A stretch of DNA of 64,000 nucleotides. It comes from Sapria himalayana (lineage: Eukaryota > Streptophyta > Magnoliopsida > Malpighiales > Rafflesiaceae). The stretch is from positions 154,529 through 218,528 of the forward strand of contig JAREIK010000770.1 in NCBI GenBank assembly GCA_029783825.1. Reading direction: 5' to 3'. The position numbers and the translations under genes are program-made. This document shows positions 1 to 13,105 of the stretch, one piece after another. The notes beneath the pieces are model-generated. The model was not told the origin of the DNA. It did not search any database and was given only the letters and a program-made list of their open reading frames with translations. Each line of letters starts with the position of its first letter. The stretch's first letter is position 1.

Positions 1-3000
1 TTTTATATAATTATAAATTAAAAATATATTATGAGGAAGACAAATATAAATTAAATAATTTACTTTTAATAACAAAAAATATAAACTTATAAAAAGAAGC
101 AAAACATCAAAGAAAGTATTATTTTGTAATATATTTTACTTTGATTTTGAATAAATTTACGTTTTGCAAATATATTTAAAATAATATCTATGTAATTAAT
201 AATAGTTTATTAATTTATTTTTTGATCATTAATATAATATATTTCAATATAATTGTTTATATTGAATTTACATGATATATAATTATTAAGATTATCATAA
301 CTAAATATAGTATTCACATATAGAAAAAATTTAAAAATTATTATAGTTTCAAAGGTTATATCCTTCATAAATGAGAACAAATAACAAAATTTTTTTTTGT
401 TATTTTATTTTTTAAATAAAACCTATAAACTACTAAATGCCTAAACACTTAAATCACTTAATTTTAAAATCCCAAAACTCCTAAATATATAATCTTTTAA
501 ACCTGTATATTTTATCTTATTAATATTAATTTTATTTAATATCTATCTTATTAATATATTTTACTTTGATTTTGAATCATTTTAGGGTTTGCAAATAATT
601 TTATTTAATATCTATCTTATTAATAATAGTTTTTTAATTTATTTTATTATCATCATCATAATATTTAAAAATAATTATTTATATTGAATTTACATAATAT
701 ATGATTAGTTAGATTATTATAACAAAATAATATTTTCATATTTTAAAGAAATTTAAAAATTATTAAGTTTTAAAAGGATATAACCTTTGAAGATAAAAAA
801 AATAAAAAAATAAATTTTTTGTTATTAGATTTTTTAAATAAAATCTATAAACCACAAAATACCTAAATTCTTAATGACTAAACTGGTAAACCCTGAAGCC
901 CATAAATACATAAGCCATTAAATTAGTATACTCTAAATAATAAATAATAAATATCTTTTTTATTAGTATTCATTATAATTTTAAATACTCATTTTAATTA
1001 TTTATCAGTTTATTTTTATAGAAATATTCATTACAAAATAAATTATTAGTAAGACAGATATAATATAAATAATTTATTTTTCATCAAAAAAATGTAAGAT
1101 CATAAAAAGAGGCGAAATTTTTAAAACAAAATATTATTATTTAGTAATTTATTTTAATTTAATTTTGAATAAATTTAGATTTTGCAATTATATTTTAATT
1201 TATATCATTCTAATTAATAATAATTTATTAATTTATTTATTTATCATCATAATAATATCTATTAATAAAATTGTTTATATTGATTTTACATTATATATAA
1301 TTAACAAGATTATTATAACTAAATATTATTTTCACATTTTAAAAAAAATTAAAAATTCTTATATTTTCAAAGGTTATAACCTTCAAAAATTAGATAAAAT
1401 AACTTAAGGCATAAATAATTAAATGACTAAACCCCAAAACACCTAAATACTTAATCCATTAAAAATGTATATCATGAATAATAAAAAATAAATCTAAATT
1501 TTATTTGTATTCATTATAATTTTAAATATTTATTTTAATTATTTATTAGTTTATTTTTATAGAATTATAAATTACAAAATAAATTATGAGGAAGTCAAAT
1601 ATAATTTAAATAATTTATTTTTAATAACAAAAATATAAACTTATAAAAAAGCAAAATATTAAAAAAAATTATTATTTAGTAATATATACTTTGATTTTGA
1701 ATAAATTTAGATTTTTAAAATATATTTTAAATAATATCTATCTTATTAATAATAGTTTATTAATATATTTATTGATCATTATTATAAAATCTAGCAATGT
1801 GATTATTTATATTGAATTTAAATGAGTTATATTTATTAAGATTATTATAACTAAATATTATATTTACATTTGAAAAAAATTTAGAAATTTTTATATTATC
1901 AAAGGTTATAACCTTCAAAAATTATAAAAAAAAAATAAAAATAAATTATTTGTTATATCATTGTTTATATAAAACTTATAGACCACTAAATGCCTAAACA
2001 CTTAAATCTATAAACTCCTAAACACAAAAGCCCCTAAATACTTAAAACTTTAAACTCGTAAACCTTAAATATAATTTAAATAATTTATTTTTCATAAAAA
2101 AAAATTTAAGCTTATAAAAAGAAGCAAAAACTAAAAAACAAAAATTATTATTTGGTAATAAATTTTACTTTTATTTTGAATAATTTTAGGTTTTGCAATT
2201 ATATTTTAATTTATATCTATCATATTAATAATAGCATATTACTTTATTTTTTGATAATTGATATCATATCTATCAATAAAATTGTTTATATTTAGTTTAT
2301 ATTATATATAATTATAATGATTCTTATTACTAAAGATTGTATTCACATTTTTTAAAAAAAAATTATTTAAAAAAAATGTTCACACATTTTGAAAATGTGA
2401 GAAAATATCAAAAATAATTTTTTTGTTATTTCATTGTTTAAAAAAATCATATAAACTACTAAGTGTCTAAACACTTAAGTCAATAATTCAGAAATCTTGA
2501 AAACACTAAATAGATAATCCTTTTAAACTAGTATACCCTAAAAATAAATAATAAATCTCAATATTATTTTTTTCATTATAATTTAAAATATTAATTTTAA
2601 TTATTTATTCATTTATTTTTATTAAATATTAATTACAATATAAATTATGAGTTAGATAAATATAATTTATATAAATTATTTTATATCAAAAAATATAGAT
2701 AAACTTATAGAAAGAAGAAAAAGATTCAAAACAAAAATTTATTATATTGTAATATATTTTGCTTTCCTTCTGAATCATTTTAGGTTTTGTAATTATATTT
2801 TAATTGATATATAACTTAGTAATATTAGATTTTTAAGTTATTTTTTCATCATTATTAGAATATTTATCAATAAAAATGTTTATATTGAATTTATATGAAA
2901 TATAAATATAATGATTATTATAACTAAATATTGTATTCACTTTTGAAAAAAATTTAAAAATTATTATATTTTCAAATGTTATAACCTTAAAAAATGAGAA

Positions 3001-5040
3001 AAAATAATAAAAATAAATTTTTAGTTATTTCATTTTTTAAATAAAACCTATAGATCTTTAAATGCTTACTTACTTAAATCAGTAAGCTCATAAATCCAGA
3101 AACAGCTAAATACATAAACCTTTTAACCAGTATATATTACTTAATAAATAATAAAACTCATTTTTTTTCTATTTATTATAATTTTAAATATTCGTTTAAA
3201 TTATTTATAGTTTAATTTTTTAGAAAAATTAATTACAAAATAAATTTCGAGTGAGACAAATATTATTTAAATAATTTATTTTAATAAAAAAATATAAGGT
3301 TAAAAAAAGAAGGAAAATTTTAAAAATTAAATATTATTATTTAGTAAAATATTTTGATTTGATCTTGAATAATTTTGTGTATTGTATATATATTTTAATT
3401 AATATTTAGATTTTTAATAATAGTTTGTTAATTTAATTTTGGATCATTATTATAATATTTATCATTAAAATGGTTTATATTTAATTTATATGATATATAA
3501 TTAGTAAGATTAATAAAATTATACATGGTATTCACATTTCAAAAAATATTAAAAATTATTTTCTTTTCTAAGATTATAACCTTTGAAAATTAGAAAAAAT
3601 CAAAAAAATAATTTTAAATTTTTATTATATAAATAAAACATATAAACCACTAAATGCCTAAAAACATAAATTGCTAAACTTTTAAATGACAAAACTCCTA
3701 AATAATCAAATCATTAAACATGAATACCATATATAATAAATCATAAATCTCATTTTAATTTGTATTCATTATAATTTTAAATATTCATTTTAATTATTTA
3801 TTATTTTATTTTTTAAAGAAACATCAATCACAAAATAAATAATAAGTGAGATAAATATAATTTTATTAATTTTTTTTAATAAAAAAAAATAAGCTTATAT
3901 AAATAAGTTAAAATTTTTAAAAAAATTATTATTTAGTAATTTATTTTACTTTGATTTTGAATAATTATATATAGGTTCTGCAATTATATTTTAATTGTGA
4001 TCAATCTTATTAATAATAGTTTATTAATTTATTATTTGTTCATTTTTATAATATCGAACAATAAAATTACTTATTTTCAATTAAAATGTCTTATAATTAT
4101 TAAGTTATTATAACTAAATATTATATTTACATTTGAAACAAATTTAAAAATTATTATATTTTCAAAGGTTATAACCTTCAAAAATGATAAAAAATCACAA
4201 AAATAATCTTTTATTTTTTTATTATTTAAATAAAACTTATAAACCACTAAATGCCTAAACATTTAAATCTCTAGACTCTTAAACACCAAAACCCCCTAAA
4301 TACTCATACCATTAAACCTATATAACCTAAATAATAAATAATAAATCTCATTTTTATTTGTATTCATTAAAATTTTAAATATTCATTATAATGTTAAATA
4401 TTCATTTTAATTATTTTTTAATTTATTTTTATAGAAATATTAATTACAAAATAAATAATGAGTGAGATAGAAATAATTTAAATAAATTATTTCTTATAAA
4501 AAAAATAAGCTTATAAAAATAAACAAAATTTCAAAAATTTAAAATTTTAATTAGTAATATAATTTACTTTGATTTTGAATTATTTTGGGTTCTGCAAATA
4601 TATTTTAATTAATATCTATCTTATTAATAATTATTTTTTAATTTATTTTTTGATCATTTTTATAATATATATTAATACATTTTTTATATTGAATCTACAA
4701 CAAATATAATTATTATGATTATTATAACTATGTATTGTATTCATATTTTAGAACTATTAAAAAATTATTATATTTTTAAAGGTAATAACCTTTGAAAATC
4801 ACGAAAATTCATAAAATTAAATTTTTTGTTATTTCATTGATTAAATAAAACGTATAAACACGAAAATGTGTAAACATATAAATAAGTAAACTCCTTAACC
4901 CCAGAAACACAAAAAACTTAAACAATTAAATAGTTATAACCTAAATAATAAATAATAAAACTCATTTTTATTAGTATTCATTATAATTTTAAATATACAT
5001 TTTAATTATTTATTAGTTTAATTTTATAGAAATATAAATT
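1..5040 (+). repeat. AT-rich satellite array, block 1, + orientation
   Basis: This is a tandem array of diverged satellite monomers. Each full monomer runs, in order: a 'taaataataaataaatctcatttttatt' type AT tract, an 'attaattacaaaataaattatgagtgag' type segment, a 'tttactttgattttgaatca' type segment, a 'tttttgatcattattataatatc' type segment, the dyad core, and a telomere-like C-rich segment. Dyad cores or their remnants lie near 355, 778, 1370, 1905, 2390 (very degraded), 2970, 3570, 4165 and 4775. The common spacing is about 590-610 bp, with shorter steps (about 425-535 bp) in the first 2.4 kb. The open frames at 1165-1407 (+) and 4077-4262 (-) fall inside satellite and recur as similar AT-rich peptides in other monomers, so I do not call them genes. 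Nothing else is visible here. Confidence 0.9.
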
Positions 5041-5139
5041 AAAAAATAAATTATAAAATAAAGTGATAAATAATTAAAATAAATATTTAAAATTATAATG
5101 AATACTAATAAAATTGAGATTTATGATTTATTATTTAGA
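4941..5139. repeat. foldback at satellite orientation switch (+ to -)
   Basis: The left arm (about 4941-5020) and right arm (about 5059-5139) are the same piece of monomer in opposite orientation, separated by about 38 bases. Both contain the 'cattataattttaaat' / 'atttaaaattataatg' pair and the 'ttaattatttat' / 'ataaataattaa' pair. The arms are imperfect matches. The array changes direction exactly here. Confidence 0.8.
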
Positions 5140-5640
5140 CTATACTAATTTAATGTTTTAAGTATTTATGGGCTTCGGGGTTTAGAAGTTTAGTCATTTT
5201 AGTATTTAGTCATTTAGTGGTTTATAGCTTTTATATAAAAAATAAAATAACAAAAAATTTAATTTTGATATTTTTTCTCATTTTTGAAGGTTATAACCTT
5301 TGAAAATATAATAATTTTAAAATTTTCTTTTTGAAAAGTGAATACAATATGAAGTTATAATATTAATAATAATTATATATCATATAAATTCAATATAAAC
5401 TATTTTATTGATATTTATTATAATAATGATTATAAAAAAGTAATAACCAATTATTAATAAGATAAATATTGTTTAAAATATATTTGTAAAACCTAAAATG
5501 ACTCAAAATCAAAGTGAAATATTTTACTAAATATTAATTTTAAATTTTTAAATTTTTGTATCCATTTATAAGGCTATATATTTTTTGATGAAAAATAAAT
5601 TATTTAAATTATATTTGTCTCACTAGATTTATTAATTACA
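5041..5640 (-). repeat. single inverted satellite monomer
   Basis: One monomer reads in the opposite direction to both neighbours. Its telomere-like segment appears as 'ttcggggtttagaagtttag' near 5175 and its dyad core lies near 5286. It starts and ends in foldback junctions (4941-5139 and 5581-5696). A single unit flipped inside an otherwise uniform block suggests a local template switch or a small inversion between homologous monomers. Confidence 0.85.
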
Positions 5641-5696
5641 AAATAAATTATTATTGCGATATATATAATTTAAATAATTTATTTTTCATCAAAAAA
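5581..5696. repeat. foldback at satellite orientation switch (- back to +)
   Basis: The left arm (5581-5622) contains 'gatgaaaaataaattattt' and the right arm (about 5656-5696) contains its complement 'aataatttatttttcatc'. About 33 bases separate them. This closes the flipped monomer and returns the array to + orientation. Confidence 0.8.
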
Positions 5697-6959
5697 AATG
5701 CTCATAAAAAGAGGTAAATTTTAAAAATAAAAAATTATTATTTAATATTATATCTTATTTTGATTTTTAATCATTTTAGAATTTACAATTATATTTTAAT
5801 TTATATCATTCTTATAAATACTAGTTTATTAATTTATTTATTGATCATTATTATAATATCTATCAATAAAATTATTTATATTGAGTTTACATTATATATA
5901 GTTATTAAGATTATTATAACTTAATATTATATTCACATTTAAAAAAAATAAATATTATTATATTTTCTAATGTAACAACCTTCAAAAATTAAAAAAAAAA
6001 TCATAAAATTAAATTTTTTGTTTATTCATTCTTTAAAAAAAACTATAAATCACAAAAGGTCTAAACAATTAAATCACTATACTCCTAAACCACAAAACAC
6101 CTAAATACTTAAACAATTGAACTGAATATATCCTGAATAATAAATAATAAATCTCAATTTTATTTGTATTCATTATAATTTTAAATATTCATTTTTATTA
6201 TTTAGAAGTTTATTATTATAGAATTATAAATTACAAAATAAATTATGAGTAAGACAAATATAATTTAAATAATTTATTTTTAATAACAAAAATATAAATT
6301 TATAAAAAAAGCAAAACATTAAAAAAATATATTATTTAGTAATATATTTTACTTTGATTTGAATAAATTTATATTTTGCAAATACTTTTTAAATAATAAC
6401 TATTTTATTAATAATAGTTTATTAATTTATCTTTTGATCATAATTATAATATCTAGGAATTTAATTATTTATATTGCAATTTAATGAATTATAATTATGA
6501 AGATTACTATAAATAAAAATTATATTTACATTTGAAAAAAATTTAAAAATTATTATATTTTCAAAGGATATAATCTTAAAAAATTAGAAAAAATAATAAA
6601 AATAATTTTTTGCTATATCATTGTTTAAATAAAACTTATAAACCACTAAATGCCTAAACACTTAAACATCTAAACTCCTAAACACAAAAGCCCCTAAATA
6701 CGTTAAACCTTTAAACTCGTAAACCATAAATATAATTTAAATAATTTATTAAAATATTAATGACAAAATAAATTATGAGTGATACAAATATAATATAAAT
6801 AATTTATTTTTCATCAAAAAAATATATAAGCTTATAAAAAGAATCAAAAACTAAAAAACAAAAATTATTATTTAGTAATAAATTTTACTTGGATTTTGAA
6901 TAATTTTAGGTTTTGCAATTATATTTTAATTTATATCCATCATAATAATAATACTATAT

Positions 6960-7000
6960 TAATTTATTTTTTGATAATATGACAAAATATCAAAAATAAT
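6960..7000 (+). repeat. internally deleted satellite monomer
   Basis: At about 6978 the 'ttttttgataat' segment runs straight into 'atgacaaaatatc'. In complete monomers about 200 bp lies between these points, including the 'atatctatcaataaaattg' segment and the dyad core. This monomer therefore has no core, which explains the long core-to-core gap on either side. Confidence 0.7.
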
Positions 7001-7356
7001 TTTTTTGTTATTTCATTGTTTAAACAAAATCTATAAAGTACTAAATGCCTACAAACATAAATCGCTAAAGTCCTAAACAAAAAAACCTCTAAATATTTAA
7101 AATATTCAATTGATATACATTAAGAATAATTCATAAATATCATTTTAATTTTTATTCAGTATAATTTTAAATTTTTATTTTAATTATTTAATAGTTTATT
7201 TTTATTGAAATATTAATTACAAAATAAATTATAAGTGAGACAGATATAATTTAAATTAAACTGATATACCCTAAATAATAAAAAATAAATCTCATTTTAT
7301 TAATTATAATTTTAATTATTCATTTTAATTATTTATTTGTATATTTGTATATTGTG

Positions 7357-7380
7357 TATATATATATATATATATATATA
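7357..7380. repeat. (TA)12 microsatellite
   Basis: Twelve uninterrupted TA dinucleotides sit where related monomers have a 'tttttatataaatatt' tract. It is probably a slippage expansion of that tract. Confidence 0.95.
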
Positions 7381-7717
7381 TTAAATATAAAATAAATTAT
7401 AAGTTAGACAAATATAATTTATATAAATTATTTTTCATCAAAAAAATATAGATAAACTTATTAAAAGAAAAAAAATTAAAAATAAAATTTTAATATATAG
7501 TAATATAATTTGCTTTGCTTCTGAATCATTATAGGTTTTGTAATTATATTTTAATTGATATTTATCTTATTAATAATAGATTATTAATTTATTTTTTGAT
7601 CATTATTAGAATATTTATCAATAATATTGTTTTTATTGAATTAATGATATATAAATATAACGATTATTATAACTAAATATTGAATTCACATTTGAAAAAA
7701 ATTAAAAAATTATTATT

Positions 7718-7743
7718 TTTTCAAAGGTTATAACCTTTGAAAA
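7718..7743. repeat. perfect 26-bp dyad core of the satellite (representative)
   Basis: The 13-base half TTTTCAAAGGTTA is followed directly by its exact reverse complement, giving a 26-bp palindrome with no spacer. The same core occurs in most monomers on both orientations, often perfect or with one or two changes. A frequent variant has 'ccttcaaaaat' on the right side in place of 'cctttgaaaat'. The sequence could extrude as a cruciform or bind a symmetric protein; neither is shown here. Confidence 0.9.
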
Positions 7744-8289
7744 TATAAAAAAATAATAAAAATAAATTTAATGTTATTTTATTTTTTAGATAAAATATAT
7801 AAACCACTAAATGCATACACAATAAATCAGTATACTCCTAAACCCCGTAATACCTAAATACATAAACCATTAAACCACTATATAATACAGAATAATTAAT
7901 AAATCTAATTTTTATTTCTATTTATTATAATTTTAAATATTCATTTAAATATTTATTAGTTTATTTTTATATAAATATTTATTACAAAATAAATTATGAG
8001 TAAGACAAATATAATTTAAACAATTTATTTTTAATCATAAAATTTATACTCTTATAAAAGAAGTAAAATTTAAAAATTAAAAATTATTATTCAGTAATAT
8101 ATTTTAGTTTAATTTTGAATCAATTTGTGTTTTGTAAATATTTTTTAATGAATATTTATCTTATTATTAATAGTTTATTAATTTAATTTTTGATCATTAT
8201 TATAATAACTATCAATAAAATTGTTTATATTGAATTTATATGATGTATGATTATTAATAATATTATAACTAAATATTGTATTCACATTT

Positions 8290-8330
8290 CAGAAAATTTT
8301 AAATCTCAAAACCATTAAACTGGTATACAT
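8290..8330 (+). repeat. satellite monomer with core deletion shared with 45.8 kb
   Basis: At about 8301 the 'ttcacatttcagaaaatttt' tract passes directly to 'aaatctcaaaaccattaaac', omitting the dyad core and most of the C-rich segment. The monomer at about 45,810-45,850 has the same junction ('cacatttcataaatct' then 'tctcaaaatcattaaac'). A common junction implies common descent of the two modules. Confidence 0.75.
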
Positions 8331-11078
8331 TAATAATAAATCATAAATCTCATTTAAATTATTATTTAGTATAATTTTAAATTTTTATTTTAATTATTTA
8401 TCAATTTATTTTTAAAGAAATATTAATTACAAAATAAATTATTAGTGAGACAAATATAATTTAAATAATTTATATTTCATCAAAAAATATATAAGCTTAT
8501 AAAAATAGGCACAATTTTAAAATCAGAAATTTATTATTTAGTAAAATATTTTATTTTGTATCATTTTAGATTTTGCATTTATATTTAAATTTATATCATT
8601 CTTTTTAATAATAGTTTATTAATTATTTATTGATCATTATTAAAATATCTATTAATAAAATTAATTATATCGAGTTTACATTATATATAATTATTAAGAT
8701 TATCATAACTATATCTTATATTCACATTTAAAAAAAATTAAAAATTATTATATTTTCAAATGTTATAACCTTCAAAAATTAAAAAAAAACAAATAATTAA
8801 ATTTTTTGTTTTTTCATTAATTAAATAAAAACTATAAATCACTAAAGGCATAAACACTTAAATCACTAAACCCAAAAACACCTAGAAACCTAAACCATTA
8901 AACTATATATTCTTAATAATAAATAATAAATCTCACTTTTATTTGTATTCATTATAATTTTAAATATTCATTTTAATTATTTTTTAGTTTATTTTTATAT
9001 AATTATAAATTACAAAATATATTATGAGGAAGACAAATATAATTTAAATAATATACTTTTATGAACAATAAATATATGCTTATAAAAAGAAGCAAAATAT
9101 CAAAAACATTATTATTTAGTAATTTATTTTACTTTGATTTTGAATAAATTTATGTTTTGCAAATATATTTTAAATATTATCTATTTTATTTATGATAGTT
9201 TATTAATTTAATTTTTGATCATTAATATAATATCTATCAATATAATTCTTTTTATTGAATTTATATCATATAAAACTATTAATATTATCAAAACAAAATA
9301 TAGTATTCACATTTAAAAAAAATTAAAAATTATTATATTTTCAAAGGTTATAACGATAAAAAATTAGAAAAAATAACGAAAAATAATTTTTTTTATATCA
9401 TTGTATAAATATAACTTATAACCCATTAAATACCTAAATACAAAAATCTCTAAACTCCTAAAACCAAAAGCCCCTAAATACTTAAAATTTTAAACTAGTA
9501 ACATTAAATATAATTTAAATAATTTATTGAAATATTAATTAAAAAATAAATTATGAGTTATAAAATATAATTTAAATAATTTATTTTTTATCAACAAAAT
9601 TTATAATCTTATAAAATGAGCCAAAAACTAAAAAACAAACACTATTATTTAGTAATAAATTTACTTTGATATTTAATCATTTTTGTTTTTGTAATTAAAT
9701 ATTAATTTATATCTATTATATTAATAATAGTTTATTAATTTATTTTTTAATAATTGATATAATATCTATTAATAAAATTGTTTATATTTAGTTTATATTA
9801 TATATTGTTATAAAAATTATTATTACTAAATATTGTATTGACATTTTTAAAAAATTTTAAAATTATTATATGTTCAAAGATTATAATCTTTGAAAATTTG
9901 AAAAAATATCAAAATTAATTTATTTATTATTTCATTGTTAAAATAGACCCTATAAACCACTAAATGCCTAAATTGTTAAATGAATAACTTCTAAATATCT
10001 AAAACCCTAAATAGATAATTTTTTTAATCAGATATATCTTAGATAATAAATAATAAATCTCATTTTTATTTTTTTCATTTTAATTTTAAATATTTACTTT
10101 AATTATTTATTTGTTTATTTTTTTATAAATATTAATTACAAAATAAATTATGCGTTAGACAATTATATTTTATATAAATTATTTTTCATCAAAAAAATAT
10201 AGATAAACTTATTAAAAGAAAAAAAAATTAAAAACAAAAAATTATTATATAATATTATAATTTTCTTTGCATCTGAATCATTATTGGTTTTGTAATTATA
10301 TTTTAATTAATATCTATCTTATTAATAATAGATTATTAATTTATTTTCTGATCATAATTAGAATATTTATCAATAAAATTATATATATTGAATTTATATG
10401 ATATTTAAATATAATGATTTTTATAACTAAATATTGAATTAACTTTTGAAAAAAATTTTAAAATTGTTATATTTTCAAAGATTATAACCTATGAAAATTT
10501 GAAAAAAAAAATATATTTTTTTGATATTTAATTGTTTAAATAAAACATATAAACCACTAAATGCCTAAACACTTAAATCAATAACTCTTAAATCTCTAAA
10601 ACCCTAAATTATTAATAATAATCCTTTTAAATCGTTGACCCTAAATAATAAATAAAAAATCTCAATATTATTTTTTTCATTATAATTTTAAATTTTCATT
10701 TTAATTATTTATTCGTTTATTTTTTTATAAATATTAATTACAAAATAAATTATGAGTTAGACAAATTTAATTTATATAAATTATTTTTAATCGAAAAATA
10801 TAGATAAACGTATAAAAAGAATTAAAAATTTAAAAACTAAAACTTATTATATCATAATATATTTTGTTCTCCTTCTAAATCATTTTAGATTTTGTAATTA
10901 TATTTTAATTGATATCTATCTTATTAATAATTGTTTATTAATTTATTTTTTTGATCATTATTAGAATATTTATCAATAAAATTGTTTATATTAAATTTAT
11001 ATGATATATAAATATATTGAATATTATAACTAAATATTGAATTAACTTTTGAAAATAATTTTAAATATTATCATATTA

Positions 11079-11098
11079 CCAAAGGTTATAACCTTTGG
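11079..11098. repeat. variant dyad core with symmetric change
   Basis: The core reads CCAAAGGTTATAACCTTTGG, a perfect 20-bp palindrome in which the usual outer T/A pair is C on the left and G on the right. Both arms changed together, so pairing is kept. Compare 57217-57242. Confidence 0.85.
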
Positions 11099-12640
11099 GA
11101 ATATTAAAAAATAAAAAAATAAATTTTATGTTATTTTTTTTAAATAAAACATATAAACCACTAAATGCATACACAGTTATATCAGTAAACATCTAAACAC
11201 CGTAATTCCTAAATACATAAACCATTAATCCTCTATATACTACTTAATAATTAATAAATTGAATTTTTATTTCAATTTATTAATATTTTAAATATTCATT
11301 TTAATTATTTATTAGTTTATTTTTATAGAAATTTTTATTACAAAATAAATTATGAGTGGGACACATATAATTTAAATAATTTATTTTTAATCAAAAAGAA
11401 TATATACGCTTTTAAAAGAAGTATAAAAGAAGTATTATTATAAATTAAAAATTATTATCAACTAATATATTTTACTTTAATTTTGAATCAATTTGGGTTT
11501 TGTAAATATTTTTTAATTAATATCTATCTTATTATAAATAGTTTATTAATTTAATTTTTGATCATTATTATAATATCTATCAATAAAATTGTTTATATTT
11601 ATTTTATATGATATAGAATTATTAAAATTATTATAATTAAATATTGTATTCAAATTTTAAAAAATTTTAAATATTATTAAATTTTCAAAGGTTATAACAT
11701 TTGAAAATGACAAAAAATTACAATTTTTTTCTTATTTTATTGTTTAAATAAAACCTATAAATCACTAAATGCCTAAAAACATAAATTGCTAAACTTTTAA
11801 ATGATAAAACTACAAAATACTTAAACCATTAAACTGGTATACATTAATAATAAATCATAAATCTCTTTTTAATTTTTTTTCAGTATAATTTAAATATTTA
11901 TTTTAATTATTTATCAGTTTATTTTTATAGAAATATTAATTACAAAATAAATTATTAGTGAGATTGATATAACTTAAATTAAACCAGTATACGCTAAATA
12001 ATAAATAATAAATCTCATTTTTTTTCATTATAATTTTTAATATTCATTTTAATTTATAATTTTTTATTTATATATATATATTAATTAAAAAATAAATTAT
12101 GAGTTAGACAAATATAATTTATGTAAATTATTTTTAATCAAAAAAATATAGATAAAATTTTTAAAATAAAAAAAAATTCAAAATAAAAAATTATTATATA
12201 GTAATATATTTTTCTTTCCTTATATATCATTTTATGTTTTGTAATTATATTTTAAATGATATCTTTCTTATTAATAATAGATTCTTTATTTATTTTTTGA
12301 TCATTATTAGAATATTTCTCACTAAAATTGTTTATGTTGAAATATGATATATAAAAATATTGATTATTATAACTAAATATTGAATTCAATTTTGAAAAAA
12401 ATTTAAAAATTATTATATTTTCAAAGGTTATAACCTTTGAAAATATCAAAAAATAATAAAAATAAATATTTTGTTATTTTATTTTCTAAATAAAACCTAT
12501 AAACCACTAAATGCCTACATAATTAAATCAGTAAACACCTAAACCCCGTAATACTAAAATATATAAACCATTAAACTGCTATATAATACATAATAATTAA
12601 TAAATCTAATATTAATTTCTATTTCTTATAAAAATTAAAT

Positions 12641-13105
12641 TAAATTAATATAATTGCAAAATCTAAAATTATACAAAATTAAATTAAAATAAATTACTAA
12701 ATAATAATATTTTGTTTTAAAAATTTTGCCTCTTTTTATAATCTTATATTTTTTTTGATGAAAAATAAATTATTTAAATTATATCCATCTCACTAATAAT
12801 TTATTCTGTAATTAATATTTTACTAAAAATAAACTGATAAATAATTAAAATGAATATTTAAAATTATAATGAATACTAATAAAAATGAGATTTATTATTT
12901 ATTATTTAGAGTATACTAATTTAAAGGCTTATATATTTATGGTCTTCGAGGTTTTGGAGTTTAGTCATTAAGAATTTATGTATTTTGTGGTTTTTAGATT
13001 TTATTTAAAATATCTAATAACAATATATTTATTTTTTTTATTTTTTCTTATTTTGAAAGGTTATAACCTTTGAAAACTTAATAATTTTAAAATTTTTTTA
13101 AAATG
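12641..13105 (-). repeat. AT-rich satellite fragment, - orientation
   Basis: This is one partial monomer in reverse orientation, entering mid-unit ('attgcaaaatctaaaatt') and ending after the dyad core near 13,060 at 'aaaatgtgaaaatata'. It joins element copy A across 'aaaatataaat', which is also present inside the full-length element (see copy C), so the junction shows microhomology. Confidence 0.8.

Larger units (their letters stand above)
5641..12640 (+). repeat. AT-rich satellite array, block 2, + orientation
   Basis: Dyad cores lie near 5965, 6560, 7730 (perfect 26 bp), 8755, 9340, 9875, 10475, 11088, 11690 and 12430. Spacing in bp is therefore roughly 595, 1165, 1030, 585, 535, 600, 610, 600 and 740. 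The two long steps are monomer pairs that have lost a core: a deletion near 6978 removes about 200 bp, and one near 8301 joins 'cacatttcagaaaatttt' directly to the C-rich segment. A (TA)12 microsatellite lies at 7357-7380. The open frame at 12252-12449 (-) is within satellite and is not a gene. At about 12,640 the array flips without an obvious foldback. Confidence 0.9.

Noticed and set aside
1165..1407. AT-rich open frame coding an Ile/Asn/Tyr-rich peptide
   Set aside because: It lies wholly in a satellite monomer. Similar peptides appear at the same monomer position elsewhere (40,682; 47,183; 49,694; 56,271) with stops and length changes. Base composition alone explains them.
4077..4262. 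Recurring reverse-strand frame starting MFRHLVVYKFYLN
   Set aside because: It reappears at 49,194 and in part at 43,086 because it spans the conserved core and C-rich segment. It has no start signal and is disrupted in most monomers, so it is a repeat artefact.
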